NCBI GenBank assembly: GCA_026397855.1
Contig: JAPLUA010000571.1
Span: forward strand, 1-19,322
Origin: Verrucomicrobiota bacterium
GTDB lineage: Bacteria; Verrucomicrobiota; Verrucomicrobiia; Limisphaerales; UBA8199
Direction: 5' to 3'
DNA: 19,322 nucleotides
Below, one piece after another: positions 6,101 through 12,783 of the stretch. The notes below the pieces were generated by a model. It saw only the letters and a list, made by a program, of their open reading frames with translations. It was not told the DNA's origin and made no database searches. Every line of letters starts with the position of its first letter. The stretch's first letter is position 1. The translations under genes were made by a program, and so were the position numbers.

Positions 6101-7510
6101 AACATTGACCAGCGTCACCGCGGATGCGGTGGTGGCGCTGACTGCCAGCAAATTGCCCGACACCGCCGGCATCCAGGTGCCCGCAAGGTTCGTGTAGTTG
6201 CCGGTGACATCATCCTGCGCCTGGAACAATACGGTGGCGGTGGTGAGCGGCGCTCCAGTGCTGATCTGCAGGCCCGCCGCCGGCGTGCCGGTGCCGATGC
6301 CGACGAGACCGTTGGCGGCCACCTGCAAGGCGTTGGTGGGGTTGCCGTCCGGCGCGCCCAGGTAAGTCACCGCGCCCGGCGCCAGCTTGTCCGCCGTGAT
6401 GCTGCCCGGCGCGAGCGAAAGCGCGCTGATATTGGTCAACCCCGCGCCGCTGCCGGTGAAGGCGCCGGCGATCCGGTTGGCCGGGTTCGTGGCGATGACG
6501 ATGCCGGTGAAGGCGTTGGTGCCCGTGAAAAGATTGGTGCCGCCGAGGCGGGCAATGTTGGCGGGCAACTGTGCGTCGGACACATTCCCGACCAGGTTGG
6601 TGGCGGTGGCGGCCGTCAAGGCGCTGACATTGGTCAACCCCGCGCCGTTGCCGGTGAACGTGCCGGCGAACCGGTTGGCCGGGTTCGTGGCAATGACGAT
6701 GCTGGTGAAGGTGTTGGTGCCGCTGAAGAGATTGGTGCCGGCGAGGCGGGCGGCGTTGGCCGGCAACTGCGCATCGGACACGTTCCCGACCAGGTTGGTG
6801 GCGTTGACAGCCGTCAGCGCGCTGATATTGGTCAACCCCGCGCCGTTGCCGGTGAACACGCCCGCCAGCCGATTGGCCGGGTTCGTGGCAATGAGGCTGC
6901 CGGTGAAGGCGTTGGTGCCGCTGAAGAGATTAGTGCCGGCGAGGCGGGCGACGTTGGCCGGCAACTGTGCGTCGGACACATTCCCGACCAGGTTGGTGGC
7001 GTTGGCGGCGTTCAAGGCGGAGCCGGTGATGCTGATGTTGGCCGTGCCGGCCCCGATGCCGGCGGCCGGCACGCTGCCAGCCGTCGTGGCGGTCGCCGCT
7101 CCGCCCGCATTGGCGGAATAGATGGCATAAGGCGTCGGGGTCAACGCCTGCCGCGGTGAGAGTGTGGCAAAGGCCCCGTTGCCGTTGGTCCGCACGCCGA
7201 TCTCCAGCCAGCGGCTGGCTCCGTTGAACTGGTTGCCGAAATCCAGCAGGACGGTGAACAGCCCATTGTTCACCGCGGTGGCAGGATAGGCGAGCAAGGC
7301 GCCCTGCTGGGCGCCGTTGGCGGCCGCATCGTAAATCGCAAACCGTAAATCATAAATCCCGGAGGCCGGGCCGTTGGCGTCATTCAGCCGGCCCGAATAG
7401 GTGAAGGCCGTGCCCTGGGCATGAAGGTTGAGCACGCCGGCCAGGAAGGCGAGGAGCGCGGTGAGAAGCGTGCGGTTCATGGGGCGTTTGGTATTCATTT
7501 TGGTATTCAT
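3146..7510 (-). CDS. Giant secreted fibre-like protein: LVIVD propeller, YadA-head repeats, S74 self-cleaving chaperone
   Basis: The frame encodes 1454 residues. A signal peptide (MNRTLLTALLAFLAGVLNLHAQ from Met11) is followed by a domain of the AFTYSGRL...LSPRQALTPTPYAIYS type, common at the N-terminus of verrucomicrobial exported proteins. Next come three 66-residue repeats (170-367), then seven LVIVD-type blades of about 48 residues (436-770; NLLAIGA...VTLVDVSDPANPV pattern). About 34 YadA-head-type 14-residue repeats follow (813-1285; STALGYxTxAxGxY). The C-terminus is an S74 intramolecular chaperone with the Ser-Lys dyad S1341/K1346 in ISDRNAKKD, ending in a charged coiled coil. By family knowledge the S74 domain trimerises a beta-fibre and then cuts itself off at the serine. 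The product is probably a secreted trimeric fibre. There is no YadA membrane-anchor barrel and no LPxTG or PEP-CTERM tail, so how it attaches is unclear. ATG codons 1, 5 and 11 are all possible starts. Confidence 0.85.
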   Translation of the reverse strand: MNTKMNTKRPMNRTLLTALLAFLAGVLNLHAQGTAFTYSGRLNDANGPASGIYDLRFAIYDAAANGAQQGALLAYPATAVNNGLFTVLLDFGNQFNGASRWLEIGVRTNGNGAFATLSPRQALTPTPYAIYSANAGGAATATTAGSVPAAGIGAGTANISITGSALNAANATNLVGNVSDAQLPANVARLAGTNLFSGTNAFTGSLIATNPANRLAGVFTGNGAGLTNISALTAVNATNLVGNVSDAQLPANAARLAGTNLFSGTNTFTSIVIATNPANRFAGTFTGNGAGLTNVSALTAATATNLVGNVSDAQLPANIARLGGTNLFTGTNAFTGIVIATNPANRIAGAFTGSGAGLTNISALSLAPGSITADKLAPGAVTYLGAPDGNPTNALQVAANGLVGIGTGTPAAGLQISTGAPLTTATVLFQAQDDVTGNYTNLAGTWMPAVSGNLLAVSATTASAVTLVNVANPSSPVLLSQIKNGTGAFTNLSGSQGLAWSGSNLVIAAQVSSAVTILSAVNPANPVKLAELRDGVAGWNELAGATAVAVTGNLLAIGAFTDNAVTLADISNPAAPVLRSVIKDGSFGFTNLAGVRSLALSGNVLAIGAASDNSVTLVNVSDPASPQKLGELRQNAGGFTNLVGVRSVAMSGTLLAIAASGSGAVTLADISNPASPVKRAELLNGVNGYALSSPYAVAFSGTRLAIAAFGSGTVTLVDVSDPANPVLLTTATDGVNGANLLSGANGLAFAGTNLVATASGNSAFTIFGLGMESAGLASAGWVGIGTSLPVAPLHVVGNVVVEDATLFDVHTRHVALGTVASANGLDSTALGYHTTANGYAATALGSLTVAGGDYSTALGVSSQAAGDYSTAMGFHAETANNYSTAAGYFTSAGGVGSTALGYHSTADGYASTAVGHSSVASGPVSFAAGSNTLASGFGAVAEGVNTVAADYATAMGYGSQAGYASTAAGYLVTASGSSSTAMGSQTTASGAVSTALGESTTASGIFSTALGHATDASGNYSTALGYSTTASGNYSTTLGFSTAASGTYSTALGASTEAGGYASTAAGYLASASGNYSAALGYNAAANGAASFAAGSNTVANGSGAVAMGAKTFATNNATALGYLTSARGAASTALGYSTLASGSYSTALGYDTEARAAYSTALGYSTFASSNYSIAMGYRTTASGLCSTAMGNDSTAEGSYSTALGDNTYAYGDGSLAGGDWCNAFGNFSIAYGSYAGAGGYAAVALGDGTVAHGNASVALGSGTWAGGHVSTALGWYAQAPNNGAFVWSDWSGDGYPYATSVSSNSVTFRASGGYRLFSNPAMTSGVSLAPGATAWAVISDRNAKKDLAPVDSVGILEKLAAMPVTQWHYNWESADTTPHIGPMAQDFKAAFYPGTDDKSITTLEADGVALAAIQGLNQKLEHEVKAKDAQIESLKQSVAELRRLVETLAEKK
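3656..5074 (-). repeat. About 34 coding 42-bp repeats (YadA-head 14-residue units)
   Basis: These are the DNA repeats encoding residues 813-1285 of the fibre protein. Each unit is 42 bp (a few are 39) and encodes STALGYxTxASGxY or a variant. In trimeric autotransporter heads each 14-residue unit makes one turn of a left-handed beta-roll with S/T and A/G facing inward. Copies vary most at loop positions, while STALGY codons are well conserved. Such an array could gain or lose units by slippage or recombination. Confidence 0.85.
5201..6205 (-). repeat. Seven coding ~145-bp repeats (LVIVD-like propeller blades)
   Basis: These encode residues 436-770 of the fibre protein. Seven consecutive blades share an N-L-x-G...V-x-G-N-L-L-A-I-G-A...V-T-L-x-D-V-S-D-P-A-x-P-V pattern, the consensus of LVIVD beta-propeller repeats. 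Seven blades are enough to close one propeller. The last blade lacks the usual DPxxP strand and ends FTIFGLG, as expected if closure uses the N-terminal strand. Confidence 0.75.
6410..7003 (-). repeat. Three coding 198-bp tandem repeats (66-residue units)
   Basis: These encode residues 170-235, 236-301 and 302-367. Each unit has NATNLVGNVSDAQLPAN, then LFSGTNAFTG, IATNPANR and FTGNGAGLTNI. The units are highly similar at DNA level, suggesting recent duplication or ongoing homogenisation. Similar segments recur in fibre proteins of the group between the N-terminal domain and the repeat shaft. Confidence 0.85.
7487..7510 (-). repeat. 12-bp tandem duplication carrying the start codon
   Basis: Plus-strand positions 7487-7498 and 7499-7510 are identical (TTTGGTATTCAT). 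On the coding strand this gives ATGAATACCAAA twice, so the fibre protein begins MNTKMNTKRPM with two equivalent start codons. A third ATG at residue 11 directly precedes the signal peptide. Confidence 0.9.
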
Positions 7511-7584
7511 AGCAGTGGTTGCAGGGTCACCTTGTTTCAGTGACGGAGTTGTGGGTGTTGTCGCAATGATGACTTGCGGCGGAG

Positions 7585-8337
7585 TCAGGGGACGATGGAG
7601 TGCAGGCGGAAGAAAGTAGGCGGATCGCCGGGATTAGGATTGATGAGCGCGCCGGCCTCGACCTGCGTCTGGTTGGTCCAGTTTGGCGGCACCGGCGTCC
7701 AGTTGCTGATGGACAAGGACATGTCGGAGCTTTTCAAAAGCGTGTGCGCCAAACCGTCGTTCAGATTCCAGGTCACTGCCAGTGAGGGATAGGAATAGGA
7801 TAGATGGTTGGTGATATACACCACCGGGTGAATGGTGTTGAACGGGTTGGTGATGGCAATGACCTGGTTGGTGATTACAAAGACCGGAACCGGCTTCAGC
7901 CACAAGGGCGGCGGATTCAAATCAAACTTGAAAATGGTGCCTTGCCCGGTCCCGCTGCCATCGGCGCTCCCGTAGGCCGTGGTGGTCCCGTACAAAACCT
8001 TGTCCACAGCCAGCAGTCCGGCCAGGGGAAGCCCGCCCTCCTTGTCCGCATCAAACCGGTGGAGAACCTTGAAGTCCGTGCCATCCGTATTCACCCGGTA
8101 GAGGACGCCATACCCGCCGTTCGCGTAGCCGCCGCCGCCCCATTTGGTCACGCCATAGAGCTTGTTGTCCATCAGCACCAGCTTGCCCACGGGAACCGTG
8201 CCGTTGGTGTATTGCGTGCCGCTCCCAAAGTCATTGATGAACGTATGCAAGACCTGGAAAACGTCATTCTGAATGTCGTAGCGATACACGGTGCCGGCCG
8301 TATTGGTGCCCTCTCCGGCGGTGACGCCATACATCAC
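7585..8337 (-). pseudogene. 3' part of GloVer-repeat exported protein (after frameshift)
   Basis: This frame carries the downstream half of a GloVer-type tandem-repeat protein. It has units of the form KLYGVTKWGGGG...VLYRVNTDGTDFKVLHRFD and VLYGTTTAYGS, then the FFRLHSIVP tail frequent in verrucomicrobial exported proteins. The open frame actually extends upstream past ATG 8337 to about 8470, encoding YGSIYGVSEGGTFF and further repeat sequence. That is what should follow NAMNTFGG in the upstream frame. It has no signal peptide or start of its own, and no ribosome binding site at 8337. It is best read as the continuation of the gene starting at 9194. The region at about residues 150-185 of this piece (VFVITNQVIAITNPF) departs from the repeat pattern and links the propeller-like repeats to the tail. 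Downstream, the fibre gene follows after 74 bases on the same strand, possibly co-transcribed. Confidence 0.75.
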
Positions 8338-8357
8338 GTAGCTGCCAAAGCCGCCGG

Positions 8358-9194
8358 TCAGGACACCACTGCCGGCAGGGTAAGCCCCGTCAGCTCCCCC
8401 GGTGAATTTGTGATAGTGGAAAAAGGTTCCTCCCTCGGATACGCCATAAATTGAACCGTAAGCGCTCCCGCCCCACCAAAGGTGTTCATGGCATTGGTCG
8501 GCACCAAGACCAGGTCGTAGGCGGGCGCGACGACCGGGTCCGGGACATACTTCTGAAACGTGCTCAGCACTTGAAATTCGCCGCCATTGGTGCCGATAAC
8601 AAACTGGGTGCCCCCGGCAGCGACATACTCGTGGTCGAGGCGGTTGTCTCCGCCGTCATAAAAGCACGACCCGTAAAGGAACCCGTTCGTCAGGAACAGC
8701 CGGCTGCCGGGGTAAGAGCCGTCATGAAAGTCAATAAAGTGGTGCATGACCTGGTAATCCGCCCCGTTCGTGCCCGCCTTGTACAACGCCCCGCGCCCGG
8801 CCGCCCCGCCTCCTTCCGTGGCCCCATAAATGGCCCCATCCGCCACCGTCAGGCCGCCCATCGGGGCTGACCCGTCCGCCGTCACGTCCAGATTCGTGGG
8901 ATTCACATTGAGGGGGGCGAAATGATGGAGAACCTGGTAGTTGGCCCCGGTCGCATCCACCCTGAATGCGGTGCCGCCATTGTTGGTGCCGCCCTTGACG
9001 GTGATCCCGTATAGGACGCCGTCATTCAAGGTGAGCGTGGCCGAGGGTGTAACCCCGTCAACCCCGTCCGGCAAGAACCGGTGGAGCACCGTGAACGTTT
9101 GCGCCGGCACAGGCGCCGCCGCGAGCAGGGCCATGAGTAATAGCCCGGCTCCCGGAAGCGTTGTAGTCAAGGAATTCGATGGTTTGGGGAACAT
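8358..9194 (-). pseudogene. 5' part of GloVer-repeat exported protein (frameshifted near 8471)
   Basis: The protein starts with a signal peptide (MFPKPSNSL... LLLMALLAAAPVPAQ). Then come repeats of about 50 residues with a VLYG...GG.....FRVD..G..YQVLHHF pattern, the consensus of choice-of-anchor GloVer tandem-repeat proteins. These are thought to be exported, probably beta-propeller-like, with no defined function. After LVLVPTNAMNTFGG the frame turns into non-repeat sequence and stops at 8358. The other frame at that point continues the repeat. One missing base in the four-C run at plus-strand 8471-8474 would join both halves into one protein of about 536 residues. The start is supported by the promoter-leader block immediately upstream, shared at the same distance with the gene at 11280. 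It could be a true frameshift, an assembly error or, less likely, a programmed shift. Confidence 0.8.
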
Positions 9195-9267
9195 AGGCTT
9201 TCAAATAAGGGCTTATCAGTTATAGTATAGTTTGGCTTATGCTACATTTCCGGCCGGGCCATGTCAA
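9195..9267 (-). promoter_or_regulatory. Sigma70-type promoter and conserved leader (copy A)
   Basis: On the minus strand: TTGACA (9267-9262), a 17-base spacer, TAGCAT (9244-9239), then 44 bases to ATG 9194. The leader shares its layout and 35 of its last 46 bases with the block at 11281-11353, with no gap between the two. It contains a second -10-like TATAAC (9224-9219) and ATAAGCCCTTAT symmetry, and ends TTTGAAAGCCT before the ATG. There is no Shine-Dalgarno. The promoter is inferred; the shared sequence is directly visible. Confidence 0.7.
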
Positions 9268-9438
9268 CGGCCTCGGCCGGCGTGACAGGGCCATAATGAG
9301 AATTGCTGCCGGCGTGCGCGGCCATTCTCATCCTGCCCCATCGGACCGGTGTGTCCGCCACTTGAATGGTGAAACAATGGGGGCGGGGGGTAAACGCGGC
9401 GGCCGGTGCCGCCCGCATCGCAAAGCCCCGGCGCGGAG

Positions 9439-9462
9439 GGCCGGCTCCCGCGGGAGCCGGCC
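9439..9462 (-). terminator. 24-bp perfect GC-rich palindrome after the C39-like gene
   Basis: GGCCGGCTCCCG followed by its exact complement CGGGAGCCGGCC lies 15 bases beyond the TAA of the C39-like gene. It would form a very stable hairpin in the transcript (10-bp stem with a 4-base loop). No U tract follows on the minus strand, so it may be a transcript-end stabiliser or a Rho-assisted terminator rather than a classic intrinsic one. Confidence 0.5.
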
Positions 9463-9477
9463 TTAATGATTACCGGC

Positions 9478-11280
9478 TTAGTAGCAATAGCCATTGGAGC
9501 CAAACCAGCAGCTCCCGGCGTCCACCCAGATCGGGCTGCTGTCGCCCTGGCCATTATTGACCTTCCAGTAGCGCTGGGTATCCCAGGTGATTCCCCAACT
9601 GGTGTAGGTGCGGTACTTATAGCCGTAAGCCAGGGGATAGTGTTCGTAATAGCCCGTGCCCACAAGGGCCGGACGGGCGTAGTCCCGGATTGACTGGATG
9701 GCCTTGTTCCGCGGTCCGGATGAAAGATAGGGGACGTTCCAGGTGGTGGAGATGCTGATATGCGCGCCCTGGTGGCCGGCCCACCGGTATCCCTGGTCCA
9801 TCTGCCACGGGTTGGTGGCAGCCTGGTTGCCGACGCAATAGGTGCCGACCCAGCCAAAAACGTATTGGATGCAGGAATCCACATAGCTGTTATCGTACAT
9901 CGGCGTGCTGCCGGAGCCGCCAATCAGGCTGGTCACGCCGTGGCCATCCCAGTATCCGTAAAGCATCGCCCACGCCGTGGGTCCGCATCCGCTCCAGCCG
10001 GCCGAGCAACAGCCCGAGAGAGCCCATTCCTGCGAATAGCGTTTCTGGTCGTCCCAACTCCCCGCGTAATAAGTGGCCCAGCTCCCCCACCCTTTGGCCT
10101 GCTTGGGCGCCGACCCCACCTGGATCACAAAGCTGTCCCCGTCGCCACCCGCGTAGAAGACGCGCAGCAACGTGCCACCGATCTTCAGGCCGGTCGCCTT
10201 CAGCCCCGGCTGGCCGGGGACTATTTGCAGGCTGACGATTCCCGGATCCTCGACGTCGAATCGGACGATGGGTTTTGCGTTCAGAATGTTGGTATCAACT
10301 TGCAGGCTCACCTCGATCAGGGCCGGCGGAGTGCCGTCCCGAAGTTGCCAGGCCGCTTTGGCGGCGATGGCCTGGAAGCCCCGCAGTTTCTGGTATAGCG
10401 GCGCATTCAAGTAGGCTTCCTTGAACTGGGCAAAACTGTTGAAGGGAGCCCCCGAGAAGTTCGGAATGTCAGGGCCAGCCACAGGGATTCCGTCCTGCAC
10501 CACGCTTTCCGTCCGGTTCGTTGCAAAATCCAGGATCGCATCCGGGAACTGGACGGGCATAACGCCCAGATTGGCCACCGCTTCGCCCTTGGCATTCTCC
10601 GCCACCAGGACCGCCTGGCTGTAGCGCACCGCCTTGACCTGTGAGGTCTTCGCCAGGCTCCGCAGCTTCTCCACCCGCGTGAGGCCCTCGGTGCTGAACT
10701 CCGGTATCGGCATATCCTGGCGGGTGAGGGAAACAAGGATAAAACCCAGGTCGGTTTTCTGGTCCAGGGGCGGGCTGTTGAACGGGCCTGCCGCGCCGGC
10801 CTGCGGGGCGCGGCGGATTACCTTGAACTCGAGATAGGCGGGAGTATTGCCGCCATTAACGGCAGGGTTGTAAACCGGATAAACCACCGGGCCCAGCATC
10901 GCATTCTGCCAATCATCCTCCCCGCAGTTGCTCAAATGATCCTGCGCTATGGCCACCGCCTCCTGGGAAACTTCAGCCAGGGCAAAGCCCGCCGGGATGC
11001 CGGACGGATCGGTTCTTTGGATTCGCAGGCGATAGAAAGCGGTTCCGGTATCCGCGGCATCCATCAGGCCACCCTCCGGGGTGGTCGCAAGGTTGCCGGC
11101 GGGCACATCCTGCCAGGCTTCGCCAACGCCATTGGATTTCTCCAGGTGCACCACCGGCACCGCCCCCTGAACACACACAGCCGCTGTCAGGCATGATGCG
11201 GCGATAACAAGGGTTGGCAGGCTTGCTCTCATGAAGGAAGGTTTGTCTTTCGTAATCTCTGTCATTGGTCTGTCGGACAT
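9478..11280 (-). CDS. Exported protein with C-terminal C39-like cysteine-peptidase domain
   Basis: The protein has 600 residues. A signal-type hydrophobic segment spans about 20-40 (LPTLVIAASCLTAAVCVQGA). An FYRLRI motif (82-87), typical of verrucomicrobial exported proteins, follows. Residues 90-390 are a large region I do not recognise. The last ~180 residues look like a papain-fold C39-like peptidase: catalytic-type Cys432 in SGCGPTAWAMLYGYWD, His547 in YYEHYPLAYGY and Asn575/576 in RYWKVNNGQGD. C39-like domains are usually cysteine proteases or relatives; a transglutaminase-like or inactive binding role is possible. The domain is unusually cysteine-rich (424, 425, 432, 470, 482, 591, 599), consistent with disulphides outside the cell. 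Met1 is preferred over Met17 because the upstream promoter-leader block sits at the same distance as in the gene at 9194. A start at Met17 would give a more ordinary signal peptide. Confidence 0.7.
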   Translation of the reverse strand: MSDRPMTEITKDKPSFMRASLPTLVIAASCLTAAVCVQGAVPVVHLEKSNGVGEAWQDVPAGNLATTPEGGLMDAADTGTAFYRLRIQRTDPSGIPAGFALAEVSQEAVAIAQDHLSNCGEDDWQNAMLGPVVYPVYNPAVNGGNTPAYLEFKVIRRAPQAGAAGPFNSPPLDQKTDLGFILVSLTRQDMPIPEFSTEGLTRVEKLRSLAKTSQVKAVRYSQAVLVAENAKGEAVANLGVMPVQFPDAILDFATNRTESVVQDGIPVAGPDIPNFSGAPFNSFAQFKEAYLNAPLYQKLRGFQAIAAKAAWQLRDGTPPALIEVSLQVDTNILNAKPIVRFDVEDPGIVSLQIVPGQPGLKATGLKIGGTLLRVFYAGGDGDSFVIQVGSAPKQAKGWGSWATYYAGSWDDQKRYSQEWALSGCCSAGWSGCGPTAWAMLYGYWDGHGVTSLIGGSGSTPMYDNSYVDSCIQYVFGWVGTYCVGNQAATNPWQMDQGYRWAGHQGAHISISTTWNVPYLSSGPRNKAIQSIRDYARPALVGTGYYEHYPLAYGYKYRTYTSWGITWDTQRYWKVNNGQGDSSPIWVDAGSCWFGSNGYCY

Positions 11281-11353
11281 AGGTTCTCAAATAAGTTGTT
11301 ATCAATTATATTCTAGTGGAGCTTATCTTAATTGCCTTGCCCGCCCCTGTCAA
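11281..11353 (-). promoter_or_regulatory. Sigma70-type promoter and conserved leader (copy B)
   Basis: On the minus strand: TTGACA (11353-11348), a 17-base spacer, TAAGAT (11330-11325), then 44 bases to ATG 11280. It has a second -10-like TATAAT at 11310-11305 and ends TTTGAGAACCT before the ATG. Spacing is identical at every element to copy A at 9195-9267. This implies common control of the C39-like and GloVer genes. Confidence 0.7.
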
Positions 11354-11607
11354 TAGCGTTTGCCCGAGTGGCGGCGCGCGGGGTGATAGAATCTGTGCCA
11401 CCGCCGGAAGTTACAGCCGCCCTCATGGATTGCCCCCTCGGTTCTCCACATCACGCATCACGCATCACGCATCCCGTTTCACGTTCCACGCGTTCAAGGC
11501 TTGCGCCACCAGCAACCGTCCACTAGTAATAACACGTCTTCGGCCCGGGACAGCGTGTCCTGGCAAGACCGTGGTCAATATGCGCGTTTGATTCGGACAA
11601 CTGTGTT
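11327..11607. other. Intergenic region with 7-bp tandem repeats
   Basis: This divergent gap separates the C39-like gene from the GH172 gene. It holds the distal part of promoter copy B and three perfect ATCACGC units (11450-11470) followed by a degenerate fourth (ATCCCGT). ACGTTCCACG-type sequence follows. I see no gene and no clear promoter for the rightward GH172 gene. Confidence 0.5.
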
Positions 11608-12750
11608 ATGAAAAAGCTATCTCAGCTCCTCATCTGCTCCTCGCTACTGATTGGTTTGCCGGCTGCCAGCCTGTCCGCCCGGGCGGCGGGTTTCGACGGG
11701 CTCGACCTCAACCTCGGCAATCTCTACCGCACGTCGAAGGCGCAGTCGCGCTCGATCAGCCCCGAGAACTTCACGGGCGAGAAAGGCAAGGCTGGCATGG
11801 CCACCGAAGGCACCGGGAAGAACTGCGCGCGCGATCTCGGGCAGGGGTGGAAGATTTCCCCGTCGGTCCGCATCAAGGCCAAGACCACCTTCCTGATGGG
11901 CGAGATCAAGGGGCCCGGCGCCATCCAACAAATCTGGATGACCCCCGCCGGCAATTGGCGGCATGCGATCATCCGCTTCTACTGGGACGATGAACTCACC
12001 CCCTCGGTCGAGTGCCCGGTGGGCGATTTCTTCGCGTGCGGTTGGGACAAATACTGCCAGATCAACTCGCTTGCGGTGTGCGTGAACCCCGGCAGCGCCT
12101 TCAACTGCTATTGGACCATGCCCTTCCGCAAGAAGGCCCGCATCACCATGGAGAACATGGACGAGAAGGACATGACGCTCTACTACCAGATCAATTATAC
12201 GCTGACCAGCGTGCCCAGGGACGCGGGCTACTTCCACGCGCAGTTCCGCCATGAGTCCCCGCTCCAGCAGAAGGGCCTTTATACCATCCTCGACGGCGTG
12301 GCAGGCAAGGGCCAGTACGTCGGCACCTACCTGGCCTGGGAAGTGCACAGCCCGGGCTGGTGGGGCGAGGGCGAAATCAAGTTCTTCATGGACGGCGACA
12401 AGCAGTTCCCGACGATCTGCGGCACCGGGACGGAGGACTACTTCTGCGGCTCCTACAACTTCGAGAACCGCGAGACCAAGAAATACCAGGTGTTCTCGAC
12501 CCCCTACGCCGGCCTGGCGCAAGTGCTGCCGCCGGACGAGATTTACAAGCCCGGCCAGCGCTTCGGCCTGTATCGCTGGCACATCACCGACCCGGTGCGC
12601 TTCGACAAAGACCTCAAGGTGACCATCCAAGCGCTGGGCTGGCAGGAGAAGGGGAAATACCTCCAACTGGATGACGACATCGCCTCCGTCGCCTACTGGT
12701 ACCAGAAGGAACCGCACGCAAAGTTTCCCACCCTGACGCCCCGGAAGTAA
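11608..12750 (+). CDS. Exported DUF2961 / GH172-family glycoside hydrolase
   Basis: This 380-residue protein has a signal peptide (MKKLSQLLICSSLLIGLPAASLSARA). The rest is a DUF2961 domain, now classed as glycoside hydrolase family 172, whose characterised members act on alpha-D-fructofuranosides, difructose anhydride and arabinofuranosides. Visible family features are GPGAIQQIWMTP (102-113), RFYWDDE (123-129), HSPGWWGEGEIKFFMDGD (247-264) and ICGTGTEDYFCGSYN (270-284). The acidic residues in WWGEGE (E254/E256) and GTGTED (E276) correspond to the expected catalytic pair. The length fits a single-domain member. It is the first gene of a rightward group: the TIM-barrel isomerase-like gene follows after 33 bases and the sulfatase after a further 89. 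This suggests breakdown of a branched or sulfated glycan outside the cytoplasm. The true substrate cannot be told. No Shine-Dalgarno precedes the ATG. Confidence 0.85.
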   Translation: MKKLSQLLICSSLLIGLPAASLSARAAGFDGLDLNLGNLYRTSKAQSRSISPENFTGEKGKAGMATEGTGKNCARDLGQGWKISPSVRIKAKTTFLMGEIKGPGAIQQIWMTPAGNWRHAIIRFYWDDELTPSVECPVGDFFACGWDKYCQINSLAVCVNPGSAFNCYWTMPFRKKARITMENMDEKDMTLYYQINYTLTSVPRDAGYFHAQFRHESPLQQKGLYTILDGVAGKGQYVGTYLAWEVHSPGWWGEGEIKFFMDGDKQFPTICGTGTEDYFCGSYNFENRETKKYQVFSTPYAGLAQVLPPDEIYKPGQRFGLYRWHITDPVRFDKDLKVTIQALGWQEKGKYLQLDDDIASVAYWYQKEPHAKFPTLTPRK

Positions 12751-12783
12751 AGGCGCTGCGCACCACGGGCAGCATCTATTGCC

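Noticed and set aside
6023..7159. 378-residue plus-strand frame opposite the fibre gene, with repeated segments
   Set aside because: Its repeats are only the antisense reading of the 66-residue repeats, and it has no recognisable domain or start signal.
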